Positions 1 through 5,087 of a DNA stretch of 5,087 nt are shown one piece after another. The DNA comes from Pseudomonadota bacterium. GTDB lineage: Bacteria > Pseudomonadota > Gammaproteobacteria > Burkholderiales > Burkholderiaceae_B. The number at the start of each line of letters is the position of its first letter. Position 1 is the stretch's first letter. The stretch is from contig JAEZGR010000324.1 of assembly GCA_023437255.1 (NCBI GenBank), positions 1 through 5,087 on the forward strand, written 5' to 3'. Under the pieces are notes generated by a model. That model was given only the letters and a program-made list of their open reading frames with translations, ran no database searches and was not told where the DNA came from. The translations under genes and the position numbers were made by a program.

Positions 1-821
1 GCCGATTTGAATTCGACATCGAAGCGCGCGGATGCGACGAGGGGGATATCGACATCGACTGCCCAGTGTTCGGCGTTGAACGTCCACCCCGAACGCGCGG
101 CCCAGCGTTCAAGGGCCTGGCGAATGGTCTGATCATCTGGCCTCACGGCGTAGGCAGGGCCGGCGACGGGCAGTGCTGCCGGGCTCTCCGCCACACGCGC
201 AGACCCAGACACAGATGCAGGCCCAGCCGCGGATGCAGACCCAGAAGCAGATGCAGACCCAGACGTGGGCGCCGCCTGTGTGCCTGGCGCCAGCACAGGC
301 GCCGGCATAGACTCGGTCACAGGCACCAGAACCGGCGCCGGGTCGAGATCCACGGCGGGCGCGACGGCCACCGGTGTGGAAGCCGTGTGCGCACGGGCTG
401 CCGCCCTCTGGCGCCTGATCGACCCCTGCAGGTGTCCCCCACGCAGTTCGAGCTGCTCGTAGACGCCCGGCAACACCATGTAGGGCTCTTCACGCTGATA
501 CGCCAAGGGTCGGCGACCTGCGGGCCCCACCTCGAACACGGCAGGCCAGGCGCCAACGGGCGCAAACTGCAGCCACATGCGTGCGCCGTCGTCGAAGACC
601 TGCAGGGGCATGATGTGGCTGTCGCCCGACAGCATCCAATCGAAATTGAACGCGCCGTAGCCCCGGCCCGCCTGGCCGACCACACCCTGGGTGGCTGACG
701 TCGCCGATGGCGCATTACCTGCGGCGGGCCAGGGCCAGGCGAGTTGCGGCCAGGAACCCTGGGACCCGGTACACCCGGCGAGCAGAACAAGCGGCAACAG
801 AAAGCAGCGTGGTGAGATCAT
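1..821 (-). CDS. TcpQ-domain lipoprotein with VirB9/TrbG-like domain (3' end beyond window)
   Basis: Reading from an ATG at 821, the frame stays open for 273 codons and runs off the left edge. The start is well fixed: an in-frame TGA lies three codons upstream, and a GAGG (832-835) sits 10 bases before the ATG. The N-terminus is a lipoprotein signal, with a hydrophobic stretch and lipobox L14-A15-G16-C17, so lipidation at C17 is expected; no Asp follows the Cys, which fits outer-membrane sorting. Residues about 57-137 (PLQVFDDGARMWLQF, then an LRGGHLQGSI-like end) resemble the beta-rich domain of VirB9/TrbG proteins. Residues about 140-222 are a Pro/Ala/Ser/Gly linker. From about residue 224 the pattern Y-x-V-R-x-D-D-Q-T-I-R-Q-A-L-E-R-W-A-x-x-S-G-W-T matches the start of a TcpQ-type (toxin-coregulated pilus biosynthesis Q) domain, cut by the edge. 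In related bacteria such proteins (PilL-like) belong to type IVb pilus or secretion loci. Family assignment is by eye; the specific machine is inferred. Confidence 0.85.
   Translation of the reverse strand, partial: MISPRCFLLPLVLLAGCTGSQGSWPQLAWPWPAAGNAPSATSATQGVVGQAGRGYGAFNFDWMLSGDSHIMPLQVFDDGARMWLQFAPVGAWPAVFEVGPAGRRPLAYQREEPYMVLPGVYEQLELRGGHLQGSIRRQRAAARAHTASTPVAVAPAVDLDPAPVLVPVTESMPAPVLAPGTQAAPTSGSASASGSASAAGPASVSGSARVAESPAALPVAGPAYAVRPDDQTIRQALERWAARSGWTFNAEHWAVDVDIPLVASARFDVEFKS
200..271 (-). repeat. Four imperfect 18-bp tandem repeats in the lipoprotein linker
   Basis: Units lie at 200-217, 218-235, 236-253 and 254-271. On the plus strand each starts with CAGRCCCAG; the first three end in ATG and the fourth in GCG. 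Read in the gene's frame they encode hexapeptides of the type A-S-x-S-G-S (variants A-S-A-A-G-P and A-P-T-S-G-S), covering about residues 184-208 between the VirB9-like and TcpQ-like domains. The unit is a multiple of three, so gain or loss of units would change linker length without shifting the frame. Confidence 0.9.
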
Positions 822-854
822 GACGCATCAGCCTCGACATGGCGGTTGGCACTC

Positions 855-880
855 ACTGCCCCGATGGCAGTCGATGCCAT
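855..880. repeat. Two overlapping inverted repeats in the leader
   Basis: ACTGCC (855-860) pairs with GGCAGT (866-871) across a five-base spacer. ATGGCA (864-869) pairs with TGCCAT (875-880), also across five bases. The two share 864-871 and so cannot form as hairpins at the same time. They may be alternative RNA hairpins in the lipoprotein mRNA leader or repeated half-sites (TGCC/GGCA) for a dimeric regulator. Both are perfect over 6 bp, which is short enough for chance to remain possible. Confidence 0.4.
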
Positions 881-925
881 GATGACGTCACCCCCCTGCG
901 CTCACCAGACTGAGATATACGCACA

Positions 926-954
926 GACCTTCTGATCAGTCGGACCATCTGATC
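926..954. repeat. Pair of near-identical 12-bp direct repeats
   Basis: GACCTTCTGATC (926-937) and GACCATCTGATC (943-954) match at 11 of 12 positions, with starts 17 bases apart. The first copy overlaps a perfect 8-bp palindrome, CTGATCAG (932-939). They lie 100-130 bases upstream of the lipoprotein start and just upstream of the possible -10. A transcription factor binding pair is plausible, but no known regulator is recognised. Confidence 0.4.
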
Positions 955-964
955 CCACCGGCGC

Positions 965-1001
965 AAAAAAACACCCCGCGTTGCCCTTGGCAAGCGGGGT
1001 G
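965..1001 (-). terminator. Strong intrinsic terminator after the binding-protein gene
   Basis: On the minus strand an 8-bp G+C-rich outer stem (CACCCCGC with GCGGGGTG; plus positions 994-1001 and 972-979) encloses a 5-bp inner stem (TTGCC with GGCAA) and an AAG loop, with one bulged C. Seven T residues follow directly (plus-strand A run 965-971). The hairpin begins about 45 bases after the stop of the substrate-binding protein gene, the right place to end that operon. There is no T run on the plus-strand side, so it works in one direction only. Confidence 0.95.
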
Positions 1002-1046
1002 CAGAATCGCGGCAGTCTGCCGTTGCCAGGCGACGGCGATGAAATA

Positions 1047-2357
1047 TTATTTCTTCATGATCTTGCTGGCTTCCGTACCGGCAGTGCGCAGTGCCGTCAT
1101 GGCCGGCTGATTGCCCGCGAGCGCCTGCATGATCTCCTTGTGGAAGACCTCGCGGATCTCGGGGTAGTTGCGCACCTGGAACCCGCGCGATGCTTCGCCC
1201 GGCTTGGCATACGCCGCCACGAGCTGCGACCACTGATCAAGATTCTTGAAGTACGACGAACCCGTGGCTTCGAGCGCTTCTTGGGTCAGGGGCAGGTAGC
1301 CCGTTTCCTGGAACCAGCGCGAGGCCTGCTTGGGTTGCGCCAGGAAGTTCAGGAAGGTGGCGGCTGCATTGTCAGCCTCTTTGGGCTGACCGGCAATCAC
1401 CCACAGTGCCGAACCTGCCAGGAAAGGGTTGCCCGGTTGCTTGGCGACTTCGGGGTAATACGGAACGCCCGTCACACCGAAATTGAGCCGCGATGCAGCG
1501 CGGAATTCGCCGATATTGCCCGAGGTGGACAGGAGCACTGCACATTCACCCTTGGCAAAACGCTGCGTGGCAACTTCATTGAACTCGGGCTTGACCATCA
1601 GCTCTGAACGCACCCAGCTGATCATCAGCGACAGGTGACGAACGAACATCGAATCGAACATGAACGACGGAGTGCCCTTGCCCTTGAACCCATTGCTTTC
1701 GGACGTATAGGGCTGGTTATTCACCGCGGCCAGGTTCTCGAGGTTGATCGAGACGGGCTGATCGCTGGTCAGGGGGCAGCTGCGCGAACCGTTATTCGCG
1801 AGCGTGACCAGCTGGTCTTGCAGGCCACTCCAGGAACGATCGGGTTCGGGCTTGAGCTTGGCTTTCTTGAAGGCGTCGATGTTGTAGAACATGACAGGCA
1901 CTTCAGCCATGTACGGGAAAGACAGCATGCGGCCCTTGCTGTCTCGACCGAAGGCGTTGTCGCCGTTGAGATACCACTTGGCATTCTTGATCGGGTGCGT
2001 CGCGAGCAGCACGTGCAGCGGCTGTACGTAGGAACGCGCCGCCCCGCCCGGCGCCCGGTTCTCTTCAAGCTGGGCCAGATGGGGCTTGTCTTCACGCTTC
2101 TTGGCGGCGGCAATGGCGCGCTCGATCTCGGCGACAGACCCAAAAGACTTCAGTTGCACCCGCACATCGCTCTGCGAACGGTTGAAATCGTTCACCAGGC
2201 TCTTGAAGACGTCTGCATTATGGGGTGGCAGCGCGTGCCAGACCCGTACGTCCGTGGCGGCAGAAGCGCCAAAGGAAACGGCCAGCGCAGCCACGGCAGA
2301 CGCCCACGCAAATACACGCGCCGGCCTTGCGGTGCGACCAAAACCTGATCGATTCAT
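1047..2357 (-). CDS. UgpB-like periplasmic substrate-binding protein (ABC transporter)
   Basis: 436 residues, close to E. coli UgpB (438). The ATG at 2357 is preferred over an upstream ATG at 2456 because it is followed directly by a typical signal peptide: basic N-terminus (R3, R8, R11, R14), hydrophobic core about 15-30, and A31-S-A33 before the likely cleavage site. The longer start would bury this signal and overlap the preceding gene. The mature protein has the family-1 solute-binding plan: VRVWHAL at 37-43, LSFPYMAEVPVMFYNIDAFKKA at about 145-166, INLENLAA at 204-211, FAKGECAVLLSTSG at 267-280, AGSALWVI at 314-321 and ETGYLPLT at 351-358. It should capture a solute in the periplasm for an ABC importer, but no permease or ATPase gene is in the window. 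It starts seven bases after the dehydrogenase stop with only a weak SD, so coupled translation is likely. A sugar, polyol phosphate or related ligand is possible; several positions that bind glycerol phosphate in UgpB appear changed. Confidence 0.9.
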   Translation of the reverse strand: MNRSGFGRTARPARVFAWASAVAALAVSFGASAATDVRVWHALPPHNADVFKSLVNDFNRSQSDVRVQLKSFGSVAEIERAIAAAKKREDKPHLAQLEENRAPGGAARSYVQPLHVLLATHPIKNAKWYLNGDNAFGRDSKGRMLSFPYMAEVPVMFYNIDAFKKAKLKPEPDRSWSGLQDQLVTLANNGSRSCPLTSDQPVSINLENLAAVNNQPYTSESNGFKGKGTPSFMFDSMFVRHLSLMISWVRSELMVKPEFNEVATQRFAKGECAVLLSTSGNIGEFRAASRLNFGVTGVPYYPEVAKQPGNPFLAGSALWVIAGQPKEADNAAATFLNFLAQPKQASRWFQETGYLPLTQEALEATGSSYFKNLDQWSQLVAAYAKPGEASRGFQVRNYPEIREVFHKEIMQALAGNQPAMTALRTAGTEASKIMKK

Positions 2358-2364
2358 AGCTTGT

Positions 2365-3618
2365 TCAACCCAGAAATGGAAAATCGGGCTCCGGACGTTC
2401 GCCGCAGATGAGATCGGCGAGCGCCTTGCCCGAACCGACACCCATAGTCCATCCAAGCGTTCCGTGCCCTGTATTGAGATAAAGGTTGGATATTCGAGTT
2501 CGCCCGATTAGGGGAACATTGGCCGGAGTGGCGGGACGCAGCCCGGACCAATAACGTACATTAGCAAAATCGAGAGCACTTGGGAATAACTCTCGTGCGA
2601 GCTGTGACATGTATTCACATCGGGCCGTATTCAGCGCCCGGGATGAATTGCCGAACTCGGCGGTACCCGCCATGCGCAGCCGGTCGCCAAGGCGACTGTA
2701 GACCATCTTGTGCTGACTGTCGGTGAGACTCACCAGTGGCGCGGCGTCGGGGTCGATGATCTGAAAGGTGGCCGAATACCCCTTGGCCGAATACACAGGA
2801 CATGGCACGCCCAGGGGGCGCACAAACTCCCGTGTGTGCGAGCCGAGCGCCGCCACATAGGCGTCGGCCCGCAGCCATTCATACTGACCGTCGGGGCCGA
2901 TCAATTCGGCGGCATGGATGCTGCCCCCCGCCGCCACGAAACGGCTCAGCTGAGTCCCGAAACGAAACTCCACCCCCGCGTCCGACGCCTGTTGCGCCAG
3001 CGCCTGCGTGAACTTGAAGGCATCCCCCGATTCATCGCCGGCAGTGTAATCGCCGCCCACAAGAGAGGAACGAATGCCCGCCAGCGCGGGTTCGATTGCG
3101 ACGACCTCATCGGCACTGACGATACGCCGGTCCACGCCATGGTCACGCATGATGCCGGCCATCTTCTGCGACGCCTCGAATTCCTGCAGATCACGATAGA
3201 AATTCAGAATGCCGCGAGTCTGCTGGTCGTATTCAATACCCAGCTCGCCGCGCATTTCCTGCAAGGTCCGGCGACTGTATTGCGCCATGGCCACCAGCGC
3301 GGCCACATTTCGCTGCACCCGGGCAGGCAGACACTCACGAAGAAACATGAGGCCCCAGACCCCCAGATGTGGGTCTGCCCGCAGGTGAAAGGCCAGCGGC
3401 GCATTCTCGCGCATCAGCCATTTGAGCAGTTTGCCGAGCACACGCGGATTGGCCCAGGGCTCGGCGTACGAGACCGAGATCTGGCCGCCGTTCGCCCTGC
3501 TCGTTTCCATGGCGGCCTGCAGCTGGCGATCGACCACCACCACTTCGTGCCCAGCCTGCCTGAGCCACCAGGCGGTGGACACACCGATGATTCCGCTGCC
3601 CAGTACCGCAATCTTCAT
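2365..3618 (-). CDS. dadA: DadA-family FAD-dependent D-amino-acid dehydrogenase
   Basis: 417 residues; E. coli DadA has 432. DadA enzymes deaminate D-amino acids oxidatively to 2-oxo acids and pass electrons to the respiratory chain at the inner membrane face. An N-terminal Rossmann FAD site is clear: G7-S-G9-I-I-G12, with D30 ending the second strand. Other DadA landmarks follow in order: A42-N-G-G-Q-I, then Y51-A-E-P-W-A; GDESGDAFKFTQ at 194-205; YSAKGYSAT at 276-284; RMAGTAEFGN at 315-324; and the C-terminal block YWSGLRPATP (356-365) to LNTGHGTLGWTMGVGSG (381-397). The ATG at 3618 is chosen because the Rossmann fold starts right there; the frame stays open upstream but only as an overlap of the reductase gene. 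The gap to the reductase stop is 10 bases, with no strong SD. It differs enough from classical DadA that it may be a paralogue acting on another amino acid, so the symbol is at family level. Its 3' part has lower G+C and unusual codons. Confidence 0.88.
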   Translation of the reverse strand: MKIAVLGSGIIGVSTAWWLRQAGHEVVVVDRQLQAAMETSRANGGQISVSYAEPWANPRVLGKLLKWLMRENAPLAFHLRADPHLGVWGLMFLRECLPARVQRNVAALVAMAQYSRRTLQEMRGELGIEYDQQTRGILNFYRDLQEFEASQKMAGIMRDHGVDRRIVSADEVVAIEPALAGIRSSLVGGDYTAGDESGDAFKFTQALAQQASDAGVEFRFGTQLSRFVAAGGSIHAAELIGPDGQYEWLRADAYVAALGSHTREFVRPLGVPCPVYSAKGYSATFQIIDPDAAPLVSLTDSQHKMVYSRLGDRLRMAGTAEFGNSSRALNTARCEYMSQLARELFPSALDFANVRYWSGLRPATPANVPLIGRTRISNLYLNTGHGTLGWTMGVGSGKALADLICGERPEPDFPFLG

Positions 3619-3628
3619 AAGGTGTCGA

Positions 3629-4660
3629 TCACGCCGCATCAGCCGCCGTGGTGAAGGCGTCGGCATAGAACTCGTCTTCCGGCAGGCCGCAATGCGCGAC
3701 GAAGTCGCGACGCGCATTCTCGACCATGACCGGTGCACCGCAAGCGTAGATCTGGTACCCGGAAAGATCGGGGAAATCTTCCATGACGGCGCGATGCACG
3801 AAACCACTGCGACCCTGCCAGTCGTCTTCGGGCAAGGCGTCCGATACGACGGGCACGTATTGCAGATTCGGCAGGCGCGCTTCCCACTCACGGGCGAGCG
3901 CATCCATATACAGGTCGGCCGGGCGGCGCCCACCCCAGTACAAGTGCATGGTGCGGGTGCTTTCGGTTGCGGCCAGGTGTTCGATCATGGCCTTGATGGG
4001 CGCAAAACCGGTGCCGCTCGCCAGAAAGATGATCGGCTTGTCGCTCTCGCGTAGGAAGAAGGAACCGAGCGGCGCCTCGACGCGAAGAATCTCGCGCACC
4101 TTCATTTGTGTTGCGCCCACGCCGAACACATGATCGGTGAAAGCCCCGCCAGGTGTGTGACGAATGTGCAGTTCGACAAGATTGGATTCGACCGGCGGCG
4201 TCGCCATGGAGTAGCTGCGATGGCGGCCGTCTTTCAGAATGAAGTCGAGATACTGGCCCGGGTAGTAGCGAAACGGCTCTGAAGACGGCAGCTGAAGGGT
4301 GAGCTTCATGATGTCGTCACCGAGTTTTTCCATGCTCATCACGCGCGACGGCATCTTGCGGATCTGAATATCGCTGGCCATGCGCACTTCATGCGCCTCG
4401 ATCGTCAGATCGGAGAGCGGTCTTGCCTGGCAGAAGAGCGTGAAGCCCTGCTCCCGTTCCTCTTCGGTCAGAATCTGCGCAGCGCCGGGACCCGCTTCGA
4501 ACGAACCTGCCGCCACCCGCCCCTTGCAGGTCGAGCATGCGCCGTTGCGGCAGCTATAGGGAAGGACGATGCCTGCTTCCAGCGCCGCATCGAGCACGGA
4601 CTGCCCATCTTGCACAGTGAACTCATGTTGGCTGGGCAGTACGGTGACCTTGAAACTCAT
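3629..4660 (-). CDS. 2Fe-2S flavin reductase, AscD/CDP-6-deoxyglucoseen reductase-like
   Basis: 343 residues in three parts. Residues about 1-92 form a plant-type ferredoxin domain with cluster ligands C37, C42, C45 and C77 (CxxxxCxxC...C). Residues about 98-200 form a ferredoxin-reductase flavin domain with R148-S-Y-S151 and a YPGQY motif at 133-137. Residues about 205-343 form an NAD(P)H domain with LASGTGFAPIKAM at 213-225, YACGAPVMVENAR at 305-317 and the terminal FYADAF at 331-336. The order ferredoxin-FAD-NAD(P)H is that of AscD/DdhD-type reductases and of phenol or methane monooxygenase reductases. It should move electrons from NAD(P)H through flavin and cluster to a partner protein. 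Databases often call such proteins CDP-6-deoxy-delta-3,4-glucoseen reductase, but no sugar-nucleotide genes are here, so that substrate name is not supported. The ATG at 4660 gives a normal ferredoxin N-terminus; the SD is weak. It is cytoplasmic, with no signal peptide, and first in the likely operon with the DadA-like gene. Confidence 0.9.
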   Translation of the reverse strand: MSFKVTVLPSQHEFTVQDGQSVLDAALEAGIVLPYSCRNGACSTCKGRVAAGSFEAGPGAAQILTEEEREQGFTLFCQARPLSDLTIEAHEVRMASDIQIRKMPSRVMSMEKLGDDIMKLTLQLPSSEPFRYYPGQYLDFILKDGRHRSYSMATPPVESNLVELHIRHTPGGAFTDHVFGVGATQMKVREILRVEAPLGSFFLRESDKPIIFLASGTGFAPIKAMIEHLAATESTRTMHLYWGGRRPADLYMDALAREWEARLPNLQYVPVVSDALPEDDWQGRSGFVHRAVMEDFPDLSGYQIYACGAPVMVENARRDFVAHCGLPEDEFYADAFTTAADAA

Positions 4661-4701
4661 ATCGCTTGTCGATCCGTTAAAAAATTCAGATATCAGGCAT
4701 T
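4661..4701 (-). other. Short parC-reductase spacer without clear terminator
   Basis: These 41 bases are A+T-rich, with a six-base T run on the minus strand (plus A run 4679-4684). No stable hairpin precedes the T run: only the six-base palindrome GATATC is present. No convincing -35/-10 pair is seen. Read-through from parC into the reductase operon is therefore possible, but a weak promoter here cannot be ruled out. Confidence 0.4.
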
Positions 4702-5087
4702 TTATGATGAACGCCGCAGCAGCTTGGGCTGACGCACCTTGAGCGTCAGCGCCCGGCCCTTGCGCGCACGCTTGCCGATGTAATCGGCGAGCGCCTCAAG
4801 ATCGAGCTCGAGATCGGTTTCGCGATTACGGTAGATGCCGCGGGCGATCAGCCCCTGCGCGCCAATGGCCACCCACTGCGAAAGGCTGTCGCCCTCTTCC
4901 AGCCCCATCAGCTGCGTGCCGCGGCCGCCGGACATGGTTTTCAGCTCATCAAGGGGAACCACCAGGAAACGGCCGTTCTTGGCCAGCATGGCCAGATGCG
5001 TGTCATCGGGGCGCAACAGCAGCGGCTTCATCCAGCTGTCGCCCTTCTCGATGGAGAAGAACTGCTTGCCGGCACGCTGCCGGGTGG
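4702..5087 (-). CDS. parC: DNA topoisomerase IV subunit A, C-terminal end (5' part beyond window)
   Basis: The last 127 codons of a longer gene enter at the right edge and end with TAA at 4702-4704. The visible part (KQFFSIEKGDSW, MLAKNGRFLVVPLDELKTMSGGRG, then TQLMGLEEGDSL) matches the C-terminal beta-pinwheel of ParC, including a GRG-type turn resembling the repeated blade motif of GyrA and ParC. The basic tail (KRARKGRALTLKVRQPKLLRRSS) is typical of ParC ends. This domain binds and orients DNA while the missing N-terminal part carries the catalytic tyrosine; ParC works with ParE to separate linked daughter chromosomes. GyrA is the alternative, but no acidic tail of the GyrA kind is present. 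An internal ATG at 5031 is not the start, since the frame continues upstream to the edge with matching sequence. Confidence 0.88.
   Translation of the reverse strand, partial: TRQRAGKQFFSIEKGDSWMKPLLLRPDDTHLAMLAKNGRFLVVPLDELKTMSGGRGTQLMGLEEGDSLSQWVAIGAQGLIARGIYRNRETDLELDLEALADYIGKRARKGRALTLKVRQPKLLRRSS

Larger units (their letters stand above)
822..964 (-). promoter_or_regulatory. Intergenic leader/promoter region of the lipoprotein gene
   Basis: This stretch lies between the terminator of the upstream operon and the lipoprotein start, so it should hold that gene's own promoter. It contains a plausible SD (GAGG, 832-835), two inverted repeats (855-880), a possible -10 reading TATATC on the minus strand (914-919) and a pair of near-identical 12-mers (926-954). 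No convincing -35 hexamer is found 16-18 bases upstream of the TATATC; the 12-mer repeats lie there instead, which would fit an activator-dependent promoter. No coding frame in this stretch looks real. The promoter position is a guess. Confidence 0.4.

Noticed and set aside
200..271. CRISPR-like array
   Set aside because: The units abut with no unique spacers and lie in frame inside a coding region.
66..698. Open plus-strand frame of 210 codons opposite the lipoprotein gene
   Set aside because: It is Arg/His/Pro-rich with no recognisable fold, and arises opposite a G+C-rich gene; the minus-strand frame has a lipobox, an SD and domain matches.
317..790. Second minus-strand frame of 157 codons inside the lipoprotein gene
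   Set aside because: Its sequence is Ser/Arg/Pro-rich and has no domain pattern; it is the shifted frame of the real gene.
981..2348. Two long plus-strand frames (981-1607 and 1635-2348) opposite the binding-protein gene
   Set aside because: Both mirror a gene with a clear family match; the first also starts inside the terminator hairpin.
2358..2456. Longer N-terminus for the binding protein starting at 2456
   Set aside because: It would place 33 Arg/Ser-rich residues before the signal peptide and overlap the dehydrogenase gene end.
2710..3654. Plus-strand frame of 314 codons opposite the DadA-like gene
   Set aside because: It is long but reads as His/Arg-rich sequence without motifs, and the opposite strand has the full set of DadA motifs.
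3619..3933. In-frame N-terminal extension of the DadA-like protein by 105 residues
   Set aside because: The extension overlaps the NAD(P)H domain of the reductase in another frame, has no family match, and the FAD Rossmann fold starts exactly at the 3618 ATG.
4676..4700. Intrinsic terminator for parC
   Set aside because: There is a T6 run on the minus strand, but the only inverted repeat upstream is the 6-bp GATATC, too short to form a stem.

Overview
The window is about 62% G+C. It carries four genes that are complete or nearly so and one clipped gene end, all on the minus strand, so transcription runs right to left. Base composition, codon use and the gene families (a ParC end, a DadA-type flavoprotein, a UgpB-type binding protein, a TcpQ-type pilus lipoprotein) suggest a betaproteobacterium of the Burkholderiales, perhaps Alcaligenaceae (Bordetella/Achromobacter-like). 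That placement is inference from protein style, not from a marker gene.

Right to left: the 3' end of parC (topoisomerase IV subunit A) enters at the right edge and stops at 4702. After 41 bases comes a 343-residue flavin reductase with an N-terminal plant-type 2Fe-2S domain (3629-4660). Ten bases later starts a 417-residue DadA-family FAD dehydrogenase (2365-3618). Seven bases after its stop begins a 436-residue secreted UgpB-like substrate-binding protein (1047-2357). A strong intrinsic terminator at 965-1001 closes this set. The two very short gaps make reductase, dehydrogenase and binding protein a likely operon, possibly reading through from parC.

Beyond the terminator, a leader of about 140 bases (822-964) holds direct and inverted repeats. 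It precedes a separate lipoprotein gene (821 to the left edge) with a VirB9/TrbG-like domain, an Ala/Ser/Gly linker built from 18-bp tandem repeats, and the start of a TcpQ-like domain. This is probably an outer-membrane-associated component of a type IVb pilus or secretion-type machine continuing to the left.

Most of the window looks like normal chromosome. The points worth a second look are the unexplained pairing of a 2Fe-2S reductase, a DadA-like enzyme and an orphan binding protein whose likely ligand residues differ from UgpB; a lower-G+C stretch with different codon use inside the 3' part of the DadA-like gene; and the repeat-rich lipoprotein with its structured leader. I found no RNA gene, CRISPR array, insertion sequence or clearly novel system.
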